From the NCBI GenBank assembly GCA_034440615.1, contig JAOTOM010004868.1, positions 447,501 through 511,500 on the forward strand: a stretch of 64,000 nt of DNA. Direction: 5' to 3'. Origin of the DNA: Ashinkailepas kermadecensis. Its lineage: Eukaryota; Arthropoda; Thecostraca; Neolepadidae. The notes under the pieces were generated by a model. That model had not been told where the DNA came from. It worked only from the letters and a program-made list of their open reading frames with translations, and did no database searches. Shown here one piece after another: positions 44,946 to 56,780 of this stretch; position 1 is the first letter of the stretch, and each line of letters starts with the position of its first letter. Both the position numbers and the translations under genes were made by a program.

Positions 44946-45507
44946 CGCGGCCGTCTTCGGTTTAAGCGAAATTCATCAGTGTCGCACACCAGGACCAGGA
45001 CCAGGTGTCACCAACTGCAAGGTAAGAGAAACAGGTTAGGCACAGTCAAGCGGAGTTTTCAAGGTGCAATCGGATCGGAAGAGGAGATCGGATAACGTTC
45101 ATCAACGGATGATGCTTAAAAGGGATTAACTTTTACAGGTAATTTAACGATATTTACTGCACACTCAATTTACCTTTTGTCACGGTCATTGAGTACCTAC
45201 TGAATATAATAGCGTACAGCGCGCCGGTGAGTGACCTACCCGGGGAGTCACAGGGGCCTTGCCCCCCCGAACGATCTAATTTAAGCCTTTTAGCTGCCAA
45301 AATTGATTTTTCCGCTCGAAAATGTTAGTTTTACCGAAAAATGTATCGTTGCATGGAAAGACTTGTTTCAAAACCCTCAGAGAGCAAACCGCCCCCCCCT
45401 CTCCGGTAGCAAAAGCGTGAATTGGCGACCCATTTCGCCGGTGTTTTGGGCCGTGGCCCCATCCCTGAGCAAAATCCTGGCTACGTGCCGGGTATCCGTG
45501 CAGTGTT

Positions 45508-45675
45508 AGCCGCCGCGCTGCCGATAGAGGCGATTTTCAGCCGCCGGGCGGTGGGCCGGCCGCCCTTATGGCGCCGTGCCTGCGCCCCGCGCCGAGCGGC
45601 GCCGGACACGAAAAAGTAATTTGGCCCTAGTAGGTTTTTTTGGAAGATCGAAACAGAATATATATTGGAAAAATG
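45508..45675 (-). repeat. right inverted arm
   Basis: Reverse complement of 41010-41179, from AGCCGCCGCGCTGCCGATAG to TATATATTGGAAAAATG. Similarity stops sharply on both sides. Confidence 0.95.
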
Positions 45676-45885
45676 CTTAAAATTGTCTGAAATATATATC
45701 CCCCGATGGACACATGCGAATTCCAAAATTGCCAAATTATCCCCCCCCTAGTTTGGTGCCGGTAAACATGACCGCGCGGCGCCCAGTCACAGTCAGCTGA
45801 CCCTCGTGCCACAGGTGGCTCACCGCTGTTTATGGCCGGCGGCCGCCCGGCTCGGCCCGCCCGGCCCCACGGAGTCTGGCCGTGA
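45676..45885. other. spacer between transposon and minisatellite
   Basis: Unique sequence with a C-run at about 45740-45748. No gene. Confidence 0.4.
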
Positions 45886-47580
45886 TACCTGACGTCTGGC
45901 CGCCACACAATCTGACGTCTGACCGCCCCACAGTCTGGTGTCTGACCGCCCCACAGTCTGGTGTCTGACCGCCCCACAATCTGGTGTCTGACCGCCCCAC
46001 AATCTGGTGTCTGATCACCCCACAGTCTGGTGTCTGACCGCCCCACAATCTGACGTCTGACCGCCCCACAGTCTGGTGTCTGGCCGCCACACAATCTGAC
46101 GTCTGACCGCCCCACAGTCTGGTGTCTGACCGCCCCACAGTCTGGTGTCTGATCACCCCACAGTCTGGTGTCTGACCGCCCCACAATCTGACATCTGGCC
46201 GTGATACCTGACGTCTGGCCGCCACACAATCTGACGTCTGACCGCCCCACAGTCTGGTGTCTGACCGCCCCACAGTCTGGTGTCTGATCACCCCACAGTC
46301 TGGTGTCTGACCACCCCACAATCTGGCGTCTGGCCGCCCCACAGTCTGGTGTCTGACCGCCCCACAGTCTGGTGTCTGACCGCCCCACAGTCTGGTGTCT
46401 GATCACCCCACAGTCTGGTGTCTGACCACCCCACAATCTGGCGTCTGGCCGCCCCACAGTCTGGTGTCTGACCGCCCCACAGTCTGGTGTCTGATCACCC
46501 CACAGTCTGGTGTCTGACCGCCCCACAGTCTGGTGTCTGATCACCCCACAGTCTGGTGTCTGACCACCCCACAATCTGGCGTCTGGCCGCCCCACAGTCT
46601 GGTGTCTGACCGCCCCACAGTCTGGTGTCTGATCACCCCACAGTCTGGTGTCTGACCACCCCACAATCTGGTGTCTGAGCGCCCTACAATCTGGTGTCTG
46701 ACCACCCCACAATCTGGTGTCTGACCACCCCACAATCTGGCGTCTGGCCGCCCCACAGTCTGGTGTCTGACCGCCCCACAGTCTGGTGTCTGATCACCCC
46801 ACAGTCTGGTGTCTGACCACCCCACAATCTGGTGTCTGAGCGCCCTACAATCTGGTGTCTGACCACCTCACAATCTGGTGTCTGACCACCCCACAGTCTG
46901 GTGTCTGACCACCCCACAATCTGGTGTCTGACCTCCCCACAATCTGGTGTCTGACCATCCCACAATCTGGTGTCTGACCATCCCACAATCTGGTGTCTGA
47001 CCACCCCACAATTTGGTGTCTGACCGCCCCACAATCTGGTGTCTGACCGCCCCACAATCTGGTGTCTGACCTCCCTACAATCTGGTGTCTGACCACCTCA
47101 CAATCTGGTGTCTGACCACCCCACAATCTGACGTCTGACCGCCCCACTATCTGATATCTGACCGCCCCACAATCTGACGTCTGACCGACCCACAATCTGG
47201 TGTCTGACCCGTCTCACAGTCACACGTCTGACGTCCGACCCATCTGACGTCTGACCCGTCTGATGTTTTATCCGTCTGACGTTTGACCCGTCTGACGTAT
47301 GGCCGATCTGATATGGACGTATGGCCGGTATGGTCGTCTGACGGTCTGTCAGTCATGCTATCTGACGTCTGACCGACCCACAATCTGATGTCTGACCTGT
47401 CTGACAGTCACACAGTCTGACCCGTTTGCCCGTCATACTACCTGACGTCTGACCGACCCACAATCTGATGTCTGACCCGTCTGACAGTCACGCAGTCTGA
47501 CGTCTGATCCGGCTGACTGTCACAAGCCTGAAGTCTGATCGCCCCACAGTCTGACACCTGACAGTTATACTGTCTGACGT
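45886..47580. repeat. 23-bp minisatellite, degenerate toward the right
   Basis: Unit TCTGGTGTCTGACCGCCCCA plus CAG/CAA, 23 bp, about 57 regular copies to ~47200. Looser TCTGACGTCTGACCCG-type copies continue to ~47580. Variants (GATCACC, GACCACC, GGCCGCC) recur in ordered blocks of four to five units. Because 23 is not a multiple of three and the unit lacks minus-strand stops, a minus frame with a 23-residue repeat (DTRLWGGQTPDCGAVRHQTV) stays open for 368 codons. That is an artefact. Confidence 0.95.
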
Positions 47581-49936
47581 CTGAAGTCGGGGGTCCAAGG
47601 AGAAGTACAGGGGTATGTTCCCCCATGGAGATGCGGCGTCTCTATGAATGGAAAAAGGCCCCCTCAGGACGCCTAAATGTACTAAATTCAATTGTTTAGC
47701 CGAAGGCGCCCATCTGAGTAGAAAGGCACCCTTCTGACCACAAAAGGCGCCCGTGCAGGATGCTGGAAATCAGATGAAGACACACGTTACGGACCGAGCC
47801 GCTCATTTAGCCGTTCTGGGCCGGTTCTAAGCGTTAACCCGCCATAGGGAAATTTACTTAAAATCGTGATGTAATCGGTGTAGCTACTAACTGACCGGGA
47901 AAACTAAAATTCGACGCCGGGTTCCAAGTGGAACCAAGCTTTCGCTATAAGATTCACTACTCCGTGTGGCCGTAGTGGCCGTGCTTAAGAAACCAATTTG
48001 CAGGAAAGATTTGCATGCAAGCCGATTTTAACATTGCACATCCGTGAAAGTTACACGCAACCTGATCTTATTTAGTACTCACCATAGCGGTGCAATCATT
48101 TTCAAATTTCGACGCCCACTTTCAAGTAGAGCAATATCTAAGGCAACTGCCAAAAATATCCGGGATGTCGTACTATTGTAACTTTAGAGGCAAAATTGCA
48201 TTGCATTTGCAATTTGTTGCTGTAAATTGCCAAAATGCTTACTCGATGCTATAGTTCAATCAATTAATCAGAGATTGCACACCTTTAACGTGATATATCA
48301 CAAACATTCGACATTCGCGAGTACACTACATACATTTGTTTGCAAAATGTGCAATTGTTGTGCGGCAGCCATAAGATGAAACAGCTAATTACCATGGTAC
48401 GCATATAAATTATGGGATGGCTTGAATTATACTGCATGTTTTTGGCAGAGCTTTCGTCCAGGCGTCAGCTAAGTGCCTGTGGATGCATTCAATATGTGCA
48501 AGCGTAGCGACGTGTCAATTTTTCAAAATTGCAACATGGTTAAAATCAGTTGTCGTCTAATCCTTCGTTTAGTTTTTTGCTGCTTACCAATGATGGCATA
48601 TATACATATTGGCGTCGATAACGAACTAACAAGGACATTTGCTTGCAACTGTTGCAAATGCATTGCAATCACAGATAATTGCATGAATCGCTGGTGCGGT
48701 CCAGTATTATAGCAAGTGGAATGGAAAACTAAAAACTCAGAAGGCTGCCATTCGAAAATGAAATGTGTTCTTCAAAAATGAATAGCTTTACACTTCTAAA
48801 AGTCAAAAGGTATGTAGCTTCTCGTGACCAGGCCTGATCTTTGTAAACATAAATAGGCCTGTATGATTTTACAATAAATTAACACCTATTAAGCCTTCTC
48901 TCATACTATGCTGATTTGGGAATATGCATAATCATTTCAAGTTCGTCACAAACAAAGTCACGAAAAGATAGTTCTGACCTCAGGATTGCTATACACCTTA
49001 CCTACCTCTGTCTTTTCCAGGAACATTTCCTAACCTAACACTGAGCCTGACACTGAGAGCAAGTTAAAAAATCCTCTGGCTACTTACGTCAATCCACAAT
49101 ACTCGCTATCTCCACACATCAATGAAGGAAGGACGCGCGGTACACGTACAATTAACAAAGGTGGGACGCCTCAACTTTGGCTCCAGCATAAACGCAGAAC
49201 TACAGCGAATGTCGCACGCGCGCCAGAAATGTAGAAGCCCGCCTGCAGGGAGGGGCAGACGAAAACCTACACATTACCAATATATTCCACTCATGATCGC
49301 TCAGAAATCCACTAAAGTTTGAAATTGTTGACTTCTTGCGAGGTATGTACAGTACGGATTGAGAAAAATGAGACACGGAATGGAAGGGATGATAAATCTT
49401 CGTGTAATGTTTGGCTAGCTGGTCAAGAAGTTCCCTAGTATAATAATAAATATATAATATCCAGCAAATATGCAATAATGCAATCCAGCAAGAATGTCGG
49501 TCCTAACGAAATCCGTACTATGTCAGGTGGAGACACATAGCTCGTACAAATGCGTGGATACGCAGACCCGTACAACATTAGACGGAGTCACACACCTTGC
49601 ACTACATCAGATAGGCACAGCGGTCCGGGCTACGGCAGCTGGAGGCACAGACCTACTACGGCTGATCACCGCAGCGTGACCGCTGGGGACTGCGTGCGTG
49701 ACCTCTGCCAGGAGCCGGCGTTTAGCCGTGTGAAAGGTGAGCGGCCCGGGCGTGCCGGGGGCGTTCTGCTACCGACTTGCCAGCGGTGCAGCTTGGCGGC
49801 TCTGTGACCGTGGCCATAGGTTACAGGTCAGTGACCCCTGGTCAATGGTCGGTGGTCAGCAGTGGGCGGTTGGTACTCAGTGGTCAGTGGTCCAGTGTGG
49901 TCAGTCAGCAAACGCACGGGATTCCCAAATGTAGGT
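47581..49936. other. mostly AT-rich unique sequence; degenerate hAT family A-like words at 47600-47770
   Basis: 47600-47770 has GAAGGCGCCCATCTGAGTAG and similar words reminiscent of family A. 49820-49910 is a loose GGTCAGTGG repeat. No gene is recognised. Confidence 0.4.
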
Positions 49937-49949
49937 GGAAGGTAACACC

Positions 49950-50106
49950 GGGGACGAGTGGTCTACGGGTAAGATGCTCGTCTCGCAATCGAAAGATTGT
50001 GGGTTCGAGTCTCACCTGTCGCTACTCTTCGCCCGCGACCAATCGGCGTGAGAGATTGGCGACGCTATATGACTCAACGGTCTACGTGTCGTAAAACCAA
50101 TAACCA
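49950..50106 (+). mobile_element. SINE, head 2 type, full length
   Basis: Reads GGGGACGAGTGGTCTACGGG, box B GTGGGTTCGAGTCTCACC, CGACCAATCGGCGTGAGAG, GGCGACGCTATATGACTC and ends in GTAAAACCAATAACC. The flanks GGAAGGTAACACC (49937-49949) and GGAAGGTGCACC (50107-50118) are an imperfect target duplication. Confidence 0.9.
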
Positions 50107-50118
50107 GGAAGGTGCACC

Positions 50119-52085
50119 TAACAGGCAGCTTGTTTTCATTTCCTGCTGACGATGTTTTGATTTCCTGCATTAATTTCTATGCAATTTCACAACATTCAAC
50201 TGTTGCAACTGCTATTTTTGCCATGCTCGATTCCTAGCATGTGTGTCATTGCCATCTTACCAGCAGATGCGGTGTTCGTCTGTTAATATCATATTTTACC
50301 CACAATTATTCCTATCATATCGAATTGCTTGGAGGTCATTAGGAGTGTTCAGGTTTTCCTCTGCTATGTCCTCCACTCTACGGAAATGAATTGTAAGATA
50401 CTGTCGGTCAGAGCTGCCTGGCCAGTGCAACTGCAGTGGTTATGAAATAATTGCCGACACCCCTGCTGCACGATGCGGAGCTGTGAGACGTGCCGGACGA
50501 TCGGAATCACTTGCACCGCATTTAAGGCTTAGAGTATGCTTTTTTCAAGTGAAATTGTGCAAATGTGCACTTACGTTGATGAGTGGTTAAGTTAGTTCGT
50601 GTTTTGTGTGCGACTGGGCGCACACAAAAATATCCTGGGGTGCCCAGGGAAAGGAGGAGACACTCTCTATAAGGACGTCCAAACGGCCTGTATAGTGAGG
50701 TCTTGCGTTAAATTTCTCAACCGTTTAAAAGCAGCTCTCTTAAAGGTGGTTTTGTTGAAGAGGAGGAAATTGTTGAAGGCGCGTTTGCTGGAGTGCTGCA
50801 CATGACCTCACGAAAATCGCCGGGGGATCCGTACCTTGCAAACTGGGAGATTGCTGTCCACATTGCCTCTCGTGATGACTGCCACGTGCTGATGTATGCT
50901 AACGAGTGGTGTAGCAAGGTAAGCATAATCGGCTCATCTACATCCTGAGGGCATTCATTTCTTTCTAGACGGACCCGCCCACTCACGCCAGCGTATCTAC
51001 TCAAGTCAACTCACAATCCACAGTTCACACGTGCTCGCCCACACAGATCCATCCCAACTGCTGGACTCCTCAATCGTTATCTAAGCACCCGACACGCCGC
51101 TCACGTACCTCCTCAGACGCCGCGTTTCCAGAGCTCGACAGCCAGTCCGTCGGACTGCACGTAAGCACCGCTCATCCACATCCAGAACGGTCTAGCGCCC
51201 TGTCACTTGAGCCGCCGACCGCAACACCGCGCTACGTCTGCTATTGTTGAGCTGAACAACGCTGACACTGATATTGGCACCGTCTGACCTGTAATTGAAC
51301 ACTGGCAGCATTACAATGAAGTTTACTGCGCTTTAATACGATTTTACTGAGCAAACATTTTTCTGGTCGTCCATATCATACGTTTTGGAAACGTAGAACC
51401 AGCTGGAATAATATCCTGAATTATACTTGAGACGTTGTCAACGCCAACAGGCCCGTCAGTGAATGGGGCCAGTTGTTTCTATGATTGACATCTACCTACA
51501 TCGACAAGTTAGGTTTAGCACGTCTCAAAGCTGCGTAGAAGGCACTCAAGGTAGCATATTGCCAAACTACGTTCAAATCACCTTACGCTTAAACGCTAGC
51601 AGCAGACTGGCACCACAGAGACTCTCTGACCTCAATACACGAATTCTACACACCGTCCCGCAGGATTTGAAAGGCAGATTGGCCATGTATTTACATGACG
51701 ATTTGCATTTTTAGGTGGCTCCATGTGGACCTCCCGATTTCCAGCTCAAGTAGCTACACTGTTCAGTACAGCGGCGTGAGGCGTGAGCTCAGCACTACAA
51801 GCCGCCGTCCCTGAAGTAAAGAACCACGAAAAGAACCACGAAAAGGAGCATGCGTCAGCATTTTGAATGCTGGATTTTGAAGGGGAGATAATGGGCGTTG
51901 TGGGTGTCTATTTGTATTCATTTGAGGGGGCCTTAGTTCCCCACTGTTGGTTCGACCCCACCAATAATGTAAACTTAAGATGAACACCTATGGATGAACC
52001 TCCCCCCCCCCCTAATTGACTTCGACCCTTCCACTACCCCATGTACCGTTCCAACCATTTCCAGAACTGACGTCCCTGATGGGCC
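50119..52085. other. unique sequence; one possible exon at 50706-50932
   Basis: A plus-strand frame is open from 50715 through ATG at 50802 (KSPGDPYLANWEIAVHIASR) to GTGTAGCAAG|GTAAGC near 50920, a good splice-donor match. The antisense frame is open too, and I do not recognise the protein, so I do not call a gene. The rest holds nothing recognisable. Confidence 0.35.
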
Positions 52086-52122
52086 GTCAAATTCGAGCAC
52101 AAGAGTTGTGCTCGAATTTGAC
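52086..52122. repeat. perfect 17-bp hairpin, 3-base loop
   Basis: GTCAAATTCGAGCACAA, loop GAG, then the exact reverse complement. It ends 15 bp before the 61-bp minisatellite begins. Confidence 0.95.
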
Positions 52123-52137
52123 CTCTGATGACACACG

Positions 52138-52566
52138 TTTGTCGGTCAGACACACGGCTGTTACACAATGCCAACAAAACGGCGAACAGCACGGCGAATT
52201 TGTCGGTCAGACACACGGCTGTTACACAATGCCAACAAAACGGCGAACAGCACGGCGAATTTGTCGGTCAGACACACGGCTGTTACACAATGCCAACAAA
52301 ACGGCGAACAGCACGGCGAATTTGTCGGTCAGACGCACGGCTGTTACACAATGCCAACAAAACGGCAAACAGCACGGCGAATTTGTCGGTCAGACGCACG
52401 GCTGTTACACAATGCCAACAAAACGGCGAACAGCACGTCGAATTTGTCGGTCAGACGCACGGCTGTTACACAATGCCAACAAAACGGCGAACAGCACGGC
52501 GAATTTGTCGGTCAGACACACGGCTGTTACACAATGCCAACAAAACGGCGAACAGCACGGCGAAAT
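52138..52566. repeat. 61-bp minisatellite, 7 copies
   Basis: Starts at 52138, 52199, 52260, 52321, 52382, 52443 and 52504. The unit is TTTGTCGGTCAGACACACGG, CTGTTACACAATGCCAACAA, AACGGCGAACAGCACGGCGAA, with rare substitutions. All plus frames are open through it because the unit lacks stops. Not a gene. Confidence 0.97.
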
Positions 52567-53524
52567 TACACATACGAATTTAATAGCGTTACAACATATT
52601 CAATACAGCTAATGTCTCTGAACACCGTGCGTATGACGCTCCTATGGCCAACACTATCAACACCAATACCATCGGCACAAATGTGAACTCACGCGAAATT
52701 GAAAAGTATAATCAGCCGCTGACCTACACTGCAGGGATTGAGCCTACACTGAACTGCCTTGTGCTCAGCAAGCCCCGAAGCAGGTTGGTTTGGCTATACA
52801 ACCGACGCGACGTTGCGAATCCTGCGAACGTCTCAGCAAAAAGTATATTTTCATGGGCATTAGCAATCTGTCATGTGACACCTGTCCAGCCACATGGCGG
52901 GAGAGCGTTGTCTCGTCGCTGATGCCGCACATGGATCACTCAACCAAATGGATTTGTGTCAATTTCGCTTTCTAGCTGCGCCAGTAAGCCGATCGAGCGA
53001 ATGGTTAGAAAACGATTACGACTTATTCTGGGACACAGCAAGCCGTTCCACGACCTGAATCCTGTTCCCGGCCCCCACCAAAAAATCAACCGCATCCTCA
53101 GGAAAACGTCGCCTCACCAGCTCCCCTTCCCGTCATGATTCACGCTATCTCTGTCGACCACACGGATCAGTTACCACTGTATTCACTGTTCACTATCAAG
53201 AGGTAAATTGACAACGGCCGAACTCACAAACAACATTTCGAGGGCCTTGGGAGCGCTGTTTTAAGCTTCAATATTTTAAAATGTGTTCGAACCCCATCTG
53301 GTGCGGGCATTGCAACCTTGACATTTCATTACTGATCCCTGATTCGGTTCAAACTAGATTACCTACACATGTGACGTATTAGATGATGTTTTTTTTCGCG
53401 AGCATCAGCTCACTTCTGGCACAGTCGGTACACTATGCAGCGTTCCGCTCTATTTCTTGGTGGAGCCAAAAGAGCCATCTGTGTCGCTAAGACAAGAAAT
53501 GCTCCACCTGCGATACACTTGCAG
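52567..53524. other. unique sequence, no gene recognised
   Basis: Short plus-strand frames only. No domain or repeat is recognised. Confidence 0.4.
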
Positions 53525-53526
53525 GC

Positions 53527-54478
53527 TGCATCAATCAATCAATCAATCAATCCTTGTATTGGTACCAAGAGACACTCAGTATCAAATGTCAAAAACGCTA
53601 TAAAAAAAGGGGTGGGACAGGAGGCTACTAAAACATTAAAAACACATGCATACAGTACTCAAACATTCCCACGTACAGCTCTTTTCAGCGCCTCCTTCAG
53701 CTTAAACTTAAAAGCCAGTCGCATATTCTCGGCCCTAGCATCCTCGGGGAGACTGTTCCAAAGAACTGCAGCACGGTACATGAAAGAGCGTTGCGCAAAA
53801 GAAGTTTTCAGGCGTGGGCGCTCTACTGAAAACGGTGTTGATCGCGTAGATCGAGAGCTGACATCACTTCTCAATGTCACAAGATCACGCAGGGTTTCAG
53901 GTGCTCCCGAGTGATGCACTGCAAGATGAACCAGTGAGCAATCCCTAATGTCGACAAAGCGTTGTAAGCTAGGCCAGCCTAACCGCTCAATAACATGCGA
54001 TATATGACCATAGCGAGAGGTCCTGGTTATGATCCTAGCCGCCCTCATTATGACTTTTTGGATTCGCACGCGCTCGGTGTCACATGCAGCAGACCAGATT
54101 GAGCAACAGTACATTACATGGGGGAAAACCAGTGCAAGCACTAACTTCGACAGCGTTTCTTCAGTAAGAGAACGTACATGCTTGGCTAGAGGAAAGATAA
54201 TGCGGTTACATTTCTTAGCAATATCGCCAATTTGTTCACTCCATGTTAACGATTCGTCCATGGTCACACCCAGGTTTTTGATAGATGAGACACGTGAAAT
54301 ATCCGATCCAAGAACAGAGAGGCTGATGCTAGGCAGCCGCGCGATCATCTGGCGAGAACCAAAAATCACAAATTGCGTTTTAGATGGGTTGAGCTTGAGA
54401 AGATTTACACGGTACCACGAGCACATAGTTTCCAAGCACGATTCGAGACGGCGTTTGGCATCAGTCTCCTGCCCACCC
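53527..54478 (-). mobile_element. LINE, 5'-truncated: RT end to 3' tail, one long open frame
   Basis: The minus frame, open from the truncation at about 54478 to the stop at 53659, carries the C-terminal part of a non-LTR ORF2. The blocks are RVNLLKLNPSKTQFVIFGS, IKNLGVTMDESLTWSEQI, LVLALVFPHVMYCCSIWS and RSFMYRAAVLWNSLPEDARA. The copy begins after the YADD motif. A short 3' UTR and a TTGATTGATTGA tail (53530-53556) follow. Flanks ACTTGCAGGC (53517-53526) and ACTTGCGAGGC (54480-54490) may be a target duplication with one indel. The lack of stops suggests a young insertion. Confidence 0.9.
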
Positions 54479-54600
54479 CACTTGCGAGGCGGTGTTCCCA
54501 CATCGCACATCGGCACCAATCTGTGACGGGCACTCATCCCCACTTACGAAGCGGTGCTCTCACATCGCACGTCGGCACTCATCTATGGCGGGCACTCATG
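54477..54600. repeat. 61-bp direct duplication at the LINE edge
   Basis: CCCCACTTGCGAGGCGGTG (54477) and CCCCACTTACGAAGCGGTG (54538) begin two diverged copies ending in GGGCACTCAT. Confidence 0.85.
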
Positions 54601-55377
54601 TGACTTTGTCCGATGTCGGAATGCAGTTTTTTTTTCGAGTGGACAGAACGAAAGTGTACCGAGTAATGCGTGTACAGAAACTATGTATTAATGGTTATCC
54701 CGGTTAGTCGGTTTCGTCCACAGTTAACCTGTCACCCCAGTGTGTCGAAATTTATTTTAGGTTGCGCGTTAGATGTAATTAAATATTGGGCGATTTTTAT
54801 GAAGAAGGATACATTTTTTCTCTCGAATATTATGCATACGGCATCTGTCAAATTTTACGTTAGTTTGAGGCTTGAATTTTCCCCAGCAGTGCTTCCCACA
54901 CTTGAAACTGAGGACAATATTATTGCGTGCGTTTTTATTTGATCCATTATTACGCTGGAATTGGCCTGGGCCAGTCAAGATGTTAGCAGGAAGCAAGATG
55001 TTTTGCCCAGGATGTAGGTATGCTTCCGGCTGAGTGTCGTATTCCACATACATTCCGGAATGTTGGCGCACGGTGTCACGCCCTGTGATGCATAACATAT
55101 GTCGTTGTAACTGTGCCGCTGCACAAACTTGCAACACCTGTATGTACATGCCGAGAACAATTGGAAAATGTCTACTGATGGATTGAGAACCGGCACGAGG
55201 TCTGAATGTGCTCTCATGTGCTGTACGGCTGCTACTCGGTAGTCGCTTAGCATTTACCTCATTTTAAGCCTTGAACCTTCTACTGCTTGGTATTCTGAGA
55301 GGCCTCACTTCTCGAGGCCGAAAGAGGAAACTGTGCGATTAGGCTGAATCCCAGGCGACATTGGAGCATCCGGGAAT
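54601..55377. other. unique sequence, no gene recognised
   Basis: A minus-strand frame of ~125 codons (54769-55149) has no recognisable domain. Confidence 0.4.
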
Positions 55378-55902
55378 GGGCGTGCCGACTTCTGCGGGCT
55401 CCCACGACCAATGGGCGTGCCGACTTCTGCGGGCTCCCACGACCAATTGGCGTGCCGACTTCTGCGGGCTCCCACGACCAATGGGCGTGCCGACTTCTGC
55501 GGGCTCCCACGACCAATGGGCGTGCCGACTTCTGTGGGCTCCCACGACCAATTGGCGTGCCGACTTCTGCGGGCTCCCACGACCAATGGGCGTGCCGACT
55601 TCTGCGGGCTCCCACGACCAATGGGCGTGCCGACTTCTGCGGGCTCCCACGACCAATGGGCGTGCCGACTTCTGCGTGCTCCCACGACCAATTGGCGTGC
55701 CGACTTCTGCGGGCTCCCACGACCAATGGGCGTGCCGACTTCTGCGGGCTCCCACGACCAATGGGCGTGCCGACTTCTGCGGGCTCCCACGACCAATGGG
55801 CGTGCCGACTTCTGCGGGCTCCCACGACCAATGGGCGTGCCGACTTCTGCGGGCTCCCACGACCAATGAGCGTGCCGACTTCTGCGGGCTCCCACGACCA
55901 AT
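55378..55902. repeat. 35-bp minisatellite, 15 copies, derived from SINE core
   Basis: Exactly 15 units of GGGCGTGCCGACTTCTGCGG then GCTCCCACGACCAAT. The segment CACGACCAATTGGCGTG equals the SINE junction CGCGACCAATCGGCGTG, and the last unit runs straight into a SINE core at 55903. The unit is open in several frames on both strands, which explains the long spurious ORFs. Confidence 0.95.
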
Positions 55903-55980
55903 TGGTGTGAGAGATCAGCGACGCCATGCAACCCAAAGCAGTGGACTCGTCAAGCCAATAACCACCACCGCAAACAATTC
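55903..55980 (+). mobile_element. SINE 3' core remnant fused to the minisatellite
   Basis: Reads TTGGTGTGAGAGATCAGCGA, CGCCATGCAACCC, GTGGACTCGTCAAGCCAATAACC. The core and tail are recognisable. Its 5' half has been replaced by the 35-bp array. Confidence 0.85.
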
Positions 55981-56574
55981 ATCCAGCGTTGCCGGGGATC
56001 TGTCCTGACAGTCTGCTGGAGGTGCCGATTCAAGACAGTTTCTCGTATTAGTGTCTGGAAGGATGGCTGATTCAAATGTGTCATCAGGGAGTTTTTGGTG
56101 TGTGGGTGATGGAGGTGCTGATTCAGGAGCATCATCAGTATTTTTGTAGAGGTGGTGAAGGTGCTGATTCAGTGGCATCACCAGAAAATTGTGCCGAGGC
56201 GGGGGTGCGGGAGTGGTGAACCCAGGAATTTCCCAATGATCCAGGGGCATATTCAGGTCTTTTACGGATAGAAAGGGCCGACCAAGGGTGCGATGACGGC
56301 GATTTGTCTCGAGGAAGTGGTGACAATGCCGATTCAGGGTCGTTTCCAGGATTGTGTGGCTCGGAGGGTGAGATGCACGTTCATGGCTTCACTGGGGCTC
56401 TCTCGAGAAGGTGACGAAGGGTCTTACACACTATGCTAAATTAATGCAAGGTACCAAATTGGACACTACTTAGTCTGGTGTGCTCCCAATAAATAGATCC
56501 ATTTGTGGCGGGACTCATGGGACACTTAAACACTGAAATCAATGCAAAGTCGATGATTGCTCAGAGAAAGAAAG
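55981..56574. other. unique sequence, loose GGTGCTGATTCA repeats
   Basis: GAGGTGCTGATTCAG-like words recur at 56020, 56112, 56160 and 56320. This is perhaps a very degenerate tandem repeat. No gene. Confidence 0.4.

Positions 56575-56780
<206 letters not shown>

Larger units (their letters stand above)
41010..45675. mobile_element. candidate DNA transposon with ~170-bp inverted arms
   Basis: Near-identical inverted arms (41010-41179 and 45508-45675) enclose a transposase-like gene, so the whole looks like one 4.67-kb DNA transposon. Inside, from the left, are a tandem duplication of the gene's 3' end (41741-42130), the gene on the minus strand (42135-44945) and ~560 bp of non-coding sequence. 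I saw no target-site duplication outside the arms. Either the true ends differ slightly, or the arms are two separate copies of another repeat that happen to flank the gene. Confidence 0.7.

Noticed and set aside
45627..47195. 368-codon minus frame with a 23-residue repeat
   Set aside because: A 23-bp repeat without stops in that orientation gives an open frame by construction. No start context, no unique flank and no conservation between units at protein level.
52016..52686. Plus-strand frames of 150-198 codons
   Set aside because: All three frames of the 61-bp array are open, so no frame is favoured.
55280..56008. Frames of 150-218 codons on both strands
   Set aside because: 35-bp array without stops on either strand.
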